Part shown: piece after piece, positions 11,882 through 24,300 of the stretch | How the letters are laid out: every line of letters begins with the position of its first letter | How positions within the stretch are numbered: position 1 is the stretch's first letter | From: Arbacia lixula | Taxonomy: Eukaryota; Echinodermata; Echinoidea; Arbacioida; Arbaciidae | Direction: 5' to 3' | Assembly (NCBI GenBank): GCA_963669155.1 | Contig: OZ022576.1 | Location: forward strand, 38,099,807-38,163,806 | Length of the DNA stretch: 64,000 nt | Notes under the pieces: generated by a model | What the model was told of the DNA's origin: nothing | Seen by the model: only the letters and a program-made list of their open reading frames with translations | Databases searched by the model: none | Made by a program: the position numbers and the translations under genes

Positions 11882-12973
11882 TGGGAACGCAGGTCCTAAC
11901 ATACCCTTTGTCTTAAAGATAAATACGGAGCTGGTATCTACCGGGAAAAGTACGTGGGTAACAACTTGGAAAGGACCCTCCTATTATATATCACTTAACA
12001 ATTTAAAGTGGGTAACAACTTGAAAAAGACCCTTCTATTATGTATCACTTAACAACCCATTATCACTATACTTGATCGCGGGAGTATTGAGCTATATCTC
12101 AAAGACAGCCCGTCCCTTTTTCAGATCACCACAAAACCATCGAAACATTGGAAAAAACATATAGAGAAGTGTTCGCAAGCTGTATATTCATAATTTGAAA
12201 TTGATACGTAGTGTAAAATTCAAATAATGCACGTAAACAACGTTTGATTAATAGTCTTTACTTCAGGCTCTTATATCTGCTTTATTGATTAATCAGTTTA
12301 TTAAATTATAAAACGCATTATGAAAAAATTTGTTCTATAGAAGGAATCGTCTCCAAAGTTTGGTAATTACTCATAAAATTAGGACTTCACACACGCATAA
12401 TAACCACATAGATACTGTAACGAAGACTAATACTTGTTTCGTAGTACGAAAAAAGTCGGTTTGAAATTTAACGGCTGAATTTTTTTACATTATACAGAAA
12501 GCTTCAACATGCTATATTCTTACAAATGATCTTGAATCACACTTTCTTCAATTTACGATCGTGATAGACGATTTCAAATTTTAAGCTTGCAAAAGGGACG
12601 GACAATCTTTAAAGGGGCACTTCGCCCACCCATCCTCACTTGTTTACTCCTTTCGGACTCGGAGACTCTTTATTGGGACACTTAAAATGTAGCGGCTTAG
12701 TGGCCTTTTAGGCCCTTTTGATCCGGTCCCGAGTAAACAACTTTTAAACGGTGTGAAGATCGGGTAAAAAATGTAGAGGAGTAAAGTTAATGGACATGAT
12801 GGGGCCGTTGTTTACTCGCCGGATTGGTCTTGAGATTGTCAACAAAAGTCGGTGTAACTCCTGACGGTCTTGCGTCTTAACCCTCTCCCCCCCCCCCCTT
12901 TTTTTTTTTGGGGGGGGGGGGCTTATTAATGTACATGGGTGTATGTAGATGCCCATGATTTGTTTTTGTAACA
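11882..12973 (-). repeat. LTR (5' LTR of the fossil gypsy element) containing a MITE
   Basis: Same sequence as 7292-7806, split by the 505-bp family B MITE at 12103-12607. The C-run and T-run region near 12885-12925 also matches the other LTR. Confidence 0.75.
12103..12607. repeat. TIR MITE, family B, copy 2, inserted into an LTR
   Basis: The ends are AGACAGCCCGTCCCTTTT and AAAAGGGACGGACAATC. The other LTR shows the empty site (tatattttaaagggg). Here it is split, with the duplicated site read as ctcaa at 12098-12102 and tttaa at 12608-12612. This defines the boundaries and shows the MITE came after the LTR element. Confidence 0.85.
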
Positions 12974-13063
12974 TGAGGACGTTAATTGAGATCTAAGAAC
13001 AATACGACAGTTCAAAATTGAAAAAAAAAAAAACGTATTGCTAATGATATATCATATGCATAG

Positions 13064-13289
13064 GTTAAAGGGTGCATATTTTTTGAGAAAATGCACAGTT
13101 TCCAGAAACAAATTGTACACAATAAATTTGTACACAAGCACCCTGCACGTGACGTCGCAAAATCAAAACTTTAAAAGATAATAACTTTCTTATCCTTTGG
13201 CGGATTTTCATCAAACCTTCACTAATATCTTTCTTTCATGTGTCTGCTTTCATTTAAGTTAATTTCATGGTGAACTATCGATCCCTTAA
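13064..13289. repeat. MITE family A, copy 2 (partial)
   Basis: The right arm is well preserved (gacgtcgcaaaatcaaaact at about 13150, ending tgaactatcgatcccttaa). The left arm is mostly missing; only 'ttaaaggg' and the internal 'aaaatgcac' region remain. Confidence 0.7.
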
Positions 13290-15285
13290 GGTTTAGAGTG
13301 ATTCCGGAAGGATTATTAAAGCCAGTTAGGAGTGATCGTGAGGGGGTATAGACCATGTTATGTTCAAATTCGTATGATTATAATGTTAGTTTCAATATTG
13401 CTAGGGAAATTTAATAATGAAATTCTGCCTTTAATATGATTACAAATAGCTGAACATAGAATGGTAGTCTGCTTTGTTTTATTGAATACCCTGAACATAC
13501 GTGTACAGCAAAACATGTATGCTGGTAGGACTGTGCAGTGTATGTGCCCAACAACAATGGAATATCCAGTCTAAGTTGATAATAAATATATTTGATATAG
13601 GACAGCAGTAGTCTGCCATTCTGTAGATCAGATATTGAATATTTTCAGAATATTGGAATATCAATGCTAATTGCTGGGACTAAGTGTATGAAGGAGTTGA
13701 AGGGGGAGATAACGGGATCTGGTTTCATTCTTATTTTCCTTGGAAATTACTTGTGTATTAATTTGTTTTATGTTAAACGATACATATTATACAGTCAAGT
13801 GATTGTTTATGATTTATGTAACTAAGCGTTGAATGCAATCACAATAACAATTATTGGAAAAAATGCTGCAGTTTCATTTTTTTGCCATAACTCAACCTCG
13901 AACGAAAGAATTTCTAGCCAAAACTATATTTGCTGGCTTCTGCTCGACTTACTACTGTTTTTTATTTGCCTCCTGGCATTATTCAGGACACCATACTTTG
14001 ATTTTGTCAACAATTCGAATCGAATCGAACTCACGAAAACGAAACTATACTCTATTGTATAAGCAAACCCGACTCGTCCCGAACTAGCAAGGATACTGCG
14101 CAGATTGTGTGTGAGTATATATCTATTAATATATCGAAAAATCATGATAATATATAAACAATTATCAAATTTCATCAAAGGATCAGTCAGATCAAGTGCA
14201 CATTAAAAGGGTGAGTTCAGCACGTCCCTGCTAAATGTAGGCTATTGATAGCAGTGCAGTACCGGGGCCTGGCGGGAGGCTGGCCTGTGCTGTGGCCGCT
14301 GTAAGGTACCGCGTCTTGGATATTTAGAGATGCCACACAATACGCATGCAGGCCGGACAGGGTAACCCTAATTTTATGCTGGTGAAAATGTGCAATTTTG
14401 TAAAAACCAAGGAAAATGGAACAAAATCGAACTTTCCTCTCTATAATTGAACGAGAAAGTATCTCTGAGTAGAGTTGTAGCAATGGTTAAATTTTGAGAA
14501 AATTTGGACGACCTGTCTAAAACCAATTAAGTTTTTATTTTTAGACATCATCAGGGACCACATTACGCAGTAGCGCACTTCACAGCATATTGCATCATGC
14601 GTGATGCATTGAATTGTCCCAGACAATCAGCGTTGGAATGCGGTATAAAAACATATTACATGGTCGGGGTGTTTCAAACCTTTAGAGGGATATATTTTTA
14701 CTTTTCCTTCAAAAAGTCTTGAAGCAATGAATGTGAGATTTCATACACGTTATCCTTAGATTGCGCTGCTGACTGAGTTTTATGACTTTTGCAAATGGGC
14801 TACCCTGTCTCCAAGCATTATTTTGTTGCAGTGACTTTAACTCATTTTACTCATTTTATTTCAAACAAATGAATTGTTAATAATGAATGTGATGGATCAT
14901 AATTTATAAATCAGTAGAAATAACTGCAAACATTAACATCAACATGATGAAGACTTGACAGGCAGTTTGGAAATTTGGAATTCAAGATGAATTGGAGTCG
15001 AAAAGCCACGGTTCAATCATATTAATCTAAATAAACCATCCATAGTAACTAGCGTGACTTAAGCAAAATGCGTGTGTTTATTATTGGACCATGTACGCAC
15101 AAAATCATGTCATGCCGTAACATTTACTGAAACTTAGTCTAAATCTAAACCTCCTTTGTGAATTCTGGCCCTTTTTTTTTATGTTGTAAATGCAGGAATC
15201 TGTGTGGAATAGATGAATTATACTGTAGTAGAGAGCAGCTGGTCTGTCTCTTGTTAGTCTCGCCTCACCCTGGCTGTGTGGACTG
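13290..15285. other. Upstream flank of FHIT, no gene recognised
   Basis: AT-rich, with no supported exon. A GC-richer patch at about 14250-14360 has no identifiable motif. Noncoding first exons or a promoter of FHIT may lie here, but I cannot place them. Confidence 0.4.
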
Positions 15286-15318
15286 ATGCTGCCTGAAGAA
15301 AGTCAAGGAGCACAAGCC

Positions 15319-18274
15319 ATGGCGACCTACACCTTTGGCCAGCACATCGTCAAATCCACCACAGTTTTCTTCAAATCTCGTCTTTCATTCGCCTTCGTCA
15401 ACAGAAAGCCTGTAGTCCCAGGACGTATCCTTTTTTTGAGAAATGTGGCCATGGTCCTGGGCGTCAATCTGCGCTTGAGTTTGAGGGGTCCCAACCAACC
15501 GCTCAAGTGCTGATAAGCAGGGGAAGGGGGGACTAAAAAACAATTAGTTATAAAAGTCTGTGCATATACAGTTGTGAAGGCCTTGTTATTACTTTTGCAT
15601 TTTTGGCTTTGGTCTGCCGGCACAGCCCAGTCAGGACATGACTCGGAGCATTATGAATTAATAATGAGGTTTCTTCTTGTTGGATTTCATTTTTTTAAGC
15701 CTGAAAAACGGAATAGGGCAGCCGCTGCCCAGATTCGGCATCCCTGGTATGTTTACTGGGGACCGTTTCATGAAAGTTGTCACCACTGACAAGTTGTCGT
15801 TCTCTGACATTTACCATAGTAACAGTCAGGGGCTAATGCCTCTCAGCCAATCAAAACCGAGGATTTCAATAAAATTGTTGGTACTGACTATTTAGTCCGT
15901 GCTGACAACTTTTATAAAACGCCCCACTGATGGTAATCCCAAGGTTTGTCCGAGTAGCAACAACTAATAATGGATTGCACCAATTGAAACTAAATCACTA
16001 GATACAGGTGAATGTCTTGTTAGTACGCAGGTAGGTATTACGTTTTGCATACATTACAGAAACAGCTATAACCAGTAAGAAGGTTTGAACAATGTTATCG
16101 GTAGGTTATCAAATGCTGTACACTAAAAATGGATGCACCCTCACAACAGATTGAGGTGCAGAGTTGTATAAACATAGGAGAAGCAGATTGCCATGTGCTT
16201 ACTGTTTACTCAAACAGTGCTTGTATAATTTCATTCTTTAAAGGTTCATACAACTGACCCCGTATATCGCATTACCGTTTATAGAAGGCGCTGAGTTCAG
16301 CGGCGATCCTCTCTCCTTTACCCTCATGATAGGTAAAACTCTGACAGTCGCGATCTTGCGCATGCAAAAATCAGCAGCAATCTTTGAAACTCTATATAAT
16401 GACTTCTAGCCAGGTTCGTAGTGAGCAAATATTCAAATATTGAAATGATTACCTCTTGAAATATGATTACTTTTTCATTAAGGAACACCTGCATATTACT
16501 CAGTTGCTTCATTCATAATAACATACCATTTCATTAAACATAATCTTTCATTGATACTATTTTGATAGGTCCGAGACAGTTCCTAAAAAACATTTTTGTG
16601 TCTGCTCTTATTTTTGACTCTCCACATGGCATGGTCAGAATCTAATTATTTTTATATTTATGTGTGTATATACTTATGTCATTTGCTGTGAAAATGGATA
16701 ACAAGGATTGCTTAACAAATTTGGAAATTACCAGATGTACTGATTTCACCTCTAAGGGCTGTCGAGAGGTTCCATGACATGACGTCAGATGAGGTCTCTG
16801 ACCTTTTCCAGGTCACCCAAACAGTGTCAAAGGTCATTCAGGACCAGTATAAAGCAACATCATTATCAGTAGCCATGCAGGTAGGTGTGTGTACTTATTG
16901 TTATATCATTGCCATTATTGTAGGAATTATTACAAAATTAGAATCTTGCCAAGTCTTTTGAAAGTTACTTGATCAGAAAAGAGATTGTCGGAACAAAATT
17001 CATATGAACACTGAGAATTTAGATGATATAATTGTTGAGAGTATTTGAAAAAGAAAAACAGGAGGCTGTATACCAATTTTTTTTCTAATTTTCCAGCTGA
17101 AGATATTTAATATATCATGAAAAAGTACTTCATATTTGCACTATTACTTGCTGTGTCACGATGTAAATGTTCCACTGCAAACAGTATTTTTTGAAGAATG
17201 GTGTTGACACTAGAGATCAGAAAGAAAAGGGGATCTAGTGAATGAGCTCAAAAACATTGAAGTTCTTTGTGAATGGTTTAAGGTTATACCAATATTTTGT
17301 ACAAAAAATGTAATAGTTTGTTCACAAAGTGGATAGAAATATGTTTGATTTTTTTTTTCTGAGAGACATTCATTTTGATTTAAATGAGAAGTAAACAATG
17401 ATTTTTCTTCATATTTCTTCAGGATGGGCCAGATGCAGGACAGACAGTGTGGGTAAGGTTTCATTGTGCAATGTCTAAAGGAGCTTATATATATATATAT
17501 ATATATATAGATATATATATATTTATATATTTTGTGAAAGAAATGGATGAGAGAACATTGGTAGGCGTAGCTTAAATCAAGGTTCCCCAGAGCTGTCTAC
17601 CCTTTGGAAAAATTGGTGATGCCGAAAAAATGTCTCTGCCGGGAATCGAACCCGGGCCCCCAGCTTTGAACGCTGGTGCCTTAACCACTAGACCACAGAG
17701 ACGGGTTAGTGGCTAAGGCGACCTCATCCATTTCTTTCACAAAATATTTAAATAAAAGAGTTGCCAAAGCTGTTGTATATGTATAATTTCTTACATTTAT
17801 ATACTTTCTCCCATACGTGTACTGCATCAAAGTAATAGCTTTGATCCAGCTGAGGCATGGCGGCTTGTCATTGTTCAAAACCCACCTGCACCCAACAAAG
17901 GAAATTATAATTGGTATAGTGTCGAGAATTTGTCAATCTGACGGTCAATCGTATCAGGGTCGCCTTAGCCACTAACCCGTCTCTGTGGTCTAGTGGTTAA
18001 GGCACCGGCGTTCAAAGCTGGGGGCCCGGGTTCGATTCCCGGCAGAGACATTTTTTCGGCATCACCAATTTTTCCAAAGGGTAGACAGCTCTGGGGAACC
18101 TTGCTTTAAGCTACGCCTACCATTGTTCTCTTCATCCATTTCTTTCACAAAATATTTAAATAAAAGAGTTGCCAAAGCTGTAGTATATGTATAATTTAGA
18201 TATCGAAGAATAAAGGTTGCGATGGCGCTGATTTCTAGGTGAAGACAAACAAATTGAATGAAACGCCGGAGAAG

Positions 18275-18307
<33 letters not shown>

Positions 18308-21300
18308 TACATATATACATGCATGTTTCAAAGCACAACTTTTTAAGCAGAATGGAGAACTGAGAAGAAAAAAAAAAGTTCATGGGACCTTAAAAATCTG
18401 ATGATTTCTCTGATGCAGTGCATTGACATTCCAGATGTCTTCTGGTGATATACTATTCAGTGTTTTTTCAGTGCATTTTGCACAAAGACAATGATAAATC
18501 AGCTAAAGATGTCTTGTGCAATGAAGATAAGTGAATATCTAGTGTGTCCGTCTATGGGACGACTGGAATTGGCGATATAAGCAGCAGAGAGAGTGTTGGG
18601 AAAAAATCTGGATGTTTTCCCTCAAGTTTCATACTGCACCTTTTACTCCTGTACTGACTTCATTGTGTACAGTCGGGTCACATGATGAGTTTGTGGGGAC
18701 ATTTTCCTTCTGCAAATCGTCCATATCACCCTGACCTGCATAACATCCCTTATTCATTTTTGGGGACAGAAATTGAACCTAATGCCCTTCTGCCAGGTAC
18801 ACAACAATATATTTACTGTTACACCAGTAAAATGGTCCAAATGTCAAACCTTCTCATCCTGCAACCGTCAACATCACATTGTCTGTACCTTCTCTTGTGT
18901 GATCAAATTGTTTTTATGTTCTGAGCAAACAAATCATAGCTCAATCTATCGTAATTCACATATTTTGTGCCTTTGTCTCCATCTCTTTTAATTCTCAGCA
19001 TGTTCATGTTCATGTTCTCCCAAGAAGACAAGGGGATTTTGTTCAAAATGATGAAATCTATGATGAGGTAGGTAAACAAGAATACCCCCCCCCCCCTTCC
19101 CACTCCTCCCGGTTATGATAGCATGGAGACTCGTGATGTCATATAGCTTTCACACACTCTAGCATATTTCAACATGCTACCTAAAATATGTGGTATTATT
19201 AAAATTCACACAATTTGAATTAGTATATATGCAGTACAAGCACACATTCCCCTGTTGTTCATTTGTTCACAAGCAATGGGAGAATATTTTAACATCTTTG
19301 AATAGAATACACCTCTTTGCTTTTAAATCATGTGCTGCATAAGCATACATTGCTGTTTGTAACAGCCATGCTATGCTATGGCAGCCGCAGACAAAGGAAA
19401 ATAGAAGTATGGCATCCCTGTACAAACAAGAGATATGCTCTGTCCATCCCCCGTGAAGAGGACAAAGGGTCTGATCTCCATGATGAATGATGTAAGGTGA
19501 TTTGAAGCATGGACCTATCATGGATGGACTGTGCTCAGATAGATTTCCTTTGATCTATGATGACCGCCGCCTCATAAAAATTCAAGGTATTCAGGTGTTT
19601 TAAACAATTATCTGTATTTCTAATAAGGTAGTGCCTTCCTCTGAACAACAAAAGAAAATCTAAATGTGCTTTGAATGTTTCCATTCTGTTTTGAGAAATA
19701 TGTCAACCGTTCAGCCTTCGCTGAGAACTAGTAGGTGATCTTTTTACACACACTGTGAATTAGTTTTAGGGTGAGCGAAGGGAAATTTTGGAAAAATTGG
19801 AAAAAGAAATTGGTCCATAACTTTATCGGACACCTCCGGACACGAAATTGAGCTTGTTTCCATGGAAGATGAAACACTCAATAAACGATTTACAAGATAT
19901 TTTTAAGGAAATATGATTGCTTAATGTGCGATATAGAGGCATTTCTCTGGCATGTTTTCTACAGTATTCTCCTTTTATCCCCAAAACGAAACAACACTAT
20001 AATCTGAAATACACAGAATCGTATCTTTACAAGATGTACTACTACTGCACATGCACTTCAGTTCATGAAGTGATTCAGAAATCTTCTGCGCATACAAAAT
20101 ATATATTCCTCTAAATGCATCCAAAATTCGCTTCGCATATTTGGCGGCGGTCATCACTGGATCAAAGAACCAAATGCGTCATATATTCTATTGTGCTATC
20201 AATGAACGCGACTGGTGTAGGAATAAATTATTCTTCGTGCTGACTCCAGTTCTAACACCTTCCTGTTTGAAGTAATCAACATTCTCTGGAGCTTCAGGCC
20301 AAGGCCTTGGTGCCACACAGTATCACAGGCAGCAGTAAGGTCTAGTAAGACAGCACCATGTCCCCTGCTTGCTGTCAGAGACAGGGATCAATGGATTGAA
20401 TGAGTCATACAACTTGGATCGACTGTGGAATTGTGGATCAGCAGGATTGCTCTTCATCCTCACAAAGTGGGAAATGAGCTCGTAATTTATGAGGAGTCTG
20501 GATGCATTTTTTTTTATCAGAACACATAATGGAAGAGGGCAAACATATTTTTTTACAACATGAGGTGACGTGATATATGTATGATAAAGATATTTACTCA
20601 GTTTTTGTTTTAAATAAGATAAAATAAAGATTTTTTTTAACAGAATTGTTTGAGATATTTGTAAATATAGGTCACATGTTATGACAAACACATTTAGGCG
20701 AAGTATAAGCAACAGTATGGTCTCACTGCAATGCAATAGCGCCATCTCTAGTTTGATACAACAGATTTTGATTTTGATGTCCTTCCCTGTGGTTTCGTAT
20801 GTAACCATGCATTCAGATCCACTTATCGTGGACACTAAGGTAGAAAAAAAATGACCCTCTTTAAGAAAACAACATAATACTTTAACTTTTGCATGATCTT
20901 TTCAGGTTGGCTTTTCTTAACAGTACTTGTTTTTGTTTACGCATGCTCACAACAATGCATTTGCTCCTTTAGCCCATTCAGGACCAAGTCCCACTAATGT
21001 ATGGTTTGGGGTGTAACTATTGATATGATCAACTGTTAAAAATAATAGAAGATGCATCGCATGAAAGCATAAATTTCTGCTGGAGATGAATCCTCAAGGC
21101 AAAAAAAAATGTGCAAATGGGCACTAAATCTTCAAATTGGCAACTCGCTGAAAAGGTTGAAATTCCTTTTTGGCCCTTCAAATTGGCATGTTTCTCTAAC
21201 TGTAATGATTTTGACATTTTATTGATTTAAAATGGAATTTACATTACATTTCCTCATGAAAATTTCATTTAAAAAAAAAGTGTTGCCAATTTAAAAGCCA

Positions 21301-24300
21301 AATAGTTACTAGTTTTGCTCTAAAAAAAAGGGGGGCCTTCATCCTTAATGAGTTAGACGAAGAATGTGCACAGGATAATTTTCAAGGGTATGGGAAATTG
21401 CATTTTCTCAATGTTCTCAATAAAGCATACATAGAGAATGAATGTGCAAGTTTGAATTCTGAGAACATAAATCATGTCTCGGTGATCACAATACAATCAT
21501 GCCACTACAAATCCAGGGCAACGTTTGCCAGGTATCATTGCATTACCACAAGACAACAAAGCACCTTTCTGCTGGTAGCACTTGACCAGTCATGCAGGTA
21601 CTGTCCAGTGAAAAGTTATGACCTCTTAAAGGGAAATGCTACCCTATATTTAAGTTGGTTTTGGTAAAAGCAGACATGTGATAGAAACGAATAAGTGAAG
21701 GTTTAACCAAAATCCGCCAAAGGATAACAGAGGTTTTATTTTTATGCCTCCGGCCACTTCGGGTTGTCCGTCCGCACGTCCGTCCCAAATCCGTTTAGGC
21801 CATATTCGTTGGTGCAATTCCAACCAAACATAGTGAAAAGATGGATCACTACTTGGGGGTAGACTGGTGACATTTTTGGTAAAATTGCTGAAAGGTCAGA
21901 GGTCAATGAACTTTGCAAACATTTATATTTTTCATCTTAAACTAAAATCCAATGGTGCAATTCTAACCAACCATGGTACAGAGATATATAACTTCATGGA
22001 GGTACACTGATGAAAGTTTGGGTAAAATTCCTGAAAGTTCAAAGGTCATTGAACTTTGCCAAAAATTAGCTAAAAATTGCCCCACAGTGATATTTTTCAA
22101 AATTATTTAAAATAATAATTTTCCAAATCCAATGGTGCAATACCAACCAAACATGGTGGAAAGATGGATCACTACTTGGGGGTAGACTGATGACTTTTTT
22201 GGTGAAATTTCTCAAAGGTCAGAGGTCAAAGGTCAGTGAACTTTTCCAAAATTGGCTATTTTTCACATTGAATCCAAATCTGATGATTCAATTCAAACCA
22301 CACATGGTACAGAGATGAATCACTTCATGGAGATAGACTGATGGCATATTTGATAAAATCCCTGTGAGTTCAGAGCTGAAAGATCAATGAACTTTGCCAA
22401 CATTTGCGAGTTGTAAACAAACTTGATACAAGGATGGATTTAGACAGATTGGAAGTCAAAGAAGTAAGAGGTCAAAGGTCAATGATCATAGCAAAAATTG
22501 GCTAAACATGGAAAAACAGAATATGATATTTTCATTTCACATAGGAATTCAATGGCACATTGCCCACCAAACATACAGATATTCTGCGAATAAATCTAAA
22601 TGGAGCTAGCAAAGAGGCGGAGGCATATTTATCAACTGCATGGCAGTCGAATTGCTCTAGTTTAAGATGTTACTAGTGAGCTACTCTGCTGTGTTGTGTA
22701 CTAATTTTTTTATTATTTTTTCTGAAAAGAATATACCATTTTTTGATATTTTGATTTTGATTTATACCTTCATCAAAAAACAGAAAAAGGGGATTTTTTT
22801 TAAATTTTATAACATACACCATACGGGAGAGCATCTTGCATTTGACGTCACGAATCTGAACTTTAAAGAAAATCGTGCCTTTCTTTGACCAGTTTTCGTC
22901 AAACCTTCACTACTAGGATTCTTTCATGTTTCTGCTCCCATTTAAAACCAACTTAACTTCAGGGTGAACTTGCTCTTTAAGTTTCACTGTGCTGGAGCTC
23001 TAACAGGTAGTACCAGTATTCACTTGTGCTGCCTATCCATGCATTACCACAAGGCAACAAAACACCTTCCTGCTGGTAACACTTGATCAGTCATGCTCTG
23101 TGACATGTGGGCTCAAAAGCAACTGCTTTTGTTCATTTTACCATGAAATCTCTTAAGTTCAGACTAGACTACTTTATTAAGTTTAGACTAGACAAGAATA
23201 TCAGAAAGGATTGGGTTTGATGGCTAGCTGAGCAGTATTTCCTGCAGCCACACCTCTTGCAATCTTTGAACAGGTTTTAGAGAAGCCTGCCTTAAAGGCC
23301 CCATCACAGGACATTTTTGGTCCATATTTCAGACTTTTTTGTGAGCACCCGGCTCCTTTGAGTAATCTTTGGTCCAGGATGAATGTGTATCTGTAACTAT
23401 GCCATGCCCAGGTATGATTTGAGTTCATTGCTGTTCATTTTTAATGTCTGAAATATCTTCTGTTTTTTCATGAATGCTTTATTGGTAGGACTATTTGACT
23501 GATCATAAAGGGAAAGTGAACCTTGAAGTTAAGTTGGTTTAAATAAAAGCACAAACATAAACAAAACAAATTAGTGAAGTTTGACAAAATTCTGTCAAAG
23601 GGCAACAAAGTTATAGATTTTCAAATTCTTGATATTTTTAAGTCACTTGTGAGCTGCTACTTTATAAATTCTGAAGTAATTCTTTAGATTTCCATTTTTT
23701 CAAAAGGATATACATGTATATATTATTGTACCTGTGCATTTGATAGATCAGTAGACACGTTTGTACGTACACACCTCTATGAAAATAAGTATACCTTCTT
23801 CAGATACCAGATAAAGGCTAATTCATGGAATCATACCACACATAACATTATGGGAGAGCAATTCGCAAGTGATGTCACAAAATTCAAACTTTGCAAGAAA
23901 GTTAGAACTTTCATATCCTTGGACAGATGGATTTTTGTCAAAACCTTCATTACTATGTTGCGTTCATTTTTCTGCTATGATTGAAACCACTTAAACTTCA
24001 GGTGTCCTCTTCCTTTAACAAACAAGAAAGAAAGATGGACAAGTCTTAACCACATGATGCCTTGAAGAGCGCACCCCAACCATATTAAATCTATTCCGGA
24101 CAGGATGCCAGAAATTTGCTTGTGGTTTCACTTAATATGTTTTGATACAAGGCTTCCGTAATGTACCGTGTCCAAGGAAAGGACATGCCGCATTAGTTCT
24201 CAGTGAGTGATTGGTGCTTATAGATTGTACTGGCATTGTCCTATTCCTGGGAACGTGTAGGAGCATGAATAGCACTCCTGAATTTCATATAAATTATTGA

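Larger units (their letters stand above)
7292..12973 (-). mobile_element. Fossil Ty3/gypsy-type LTR retrotransposon
   Basis: Two direct repeats, at 7292-7806 and 11882-12973, bound the element. Read on the minus strand each begins TGTTAC and ends CCCA, the TG...CA form of LTRs. A polypurine tract (AAGAAGGGGGCAG, minus strand) lies against the inner edge of the repeat at 7806, as expected for the 3' LTR, so the element runs right to left. The only recognisable pol domain is integrase. Gag, protease and reverse transcriptase are not visible. The element is clearly broken, with several breaks. The LTRs differ by roughly 5-10 % by eye, so the insertion is not recent. No target duplication is evident. 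Two MITEs have landed inside it. A C2H2 zinc-finger frame lies in the same orientation between integrase and the 3' LTR. Confidence 0.8.

Noticed and set aside
7292-12973. Two independent solo LTRs instead of one element
   Set aside because: A polypurine tract abuts the inner edge of one LTR, integrase lies between them in the right orientation, and neither LTR has its own target duplication.
15327-15623. 98-residue minus-strand frame over FHIT exon 1
   Set aside because: It is the antisense shadow of the FHIT first coding exon.
17632-17702. tRNA-Sec for the UCA unit
   Set aside because: Selenocysteine tRNA is about 90 nt with a long variable arm and extended acceptor. This unit is 71 nt with a 4-nt variable loop.
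20323-20835. 170-residue minus-strand frame as a gene
   Set aside because: Only its neighbourhood holds a LINE reverse transcriptase motif, in another frame. The frame itself is AT-rich random sequence.
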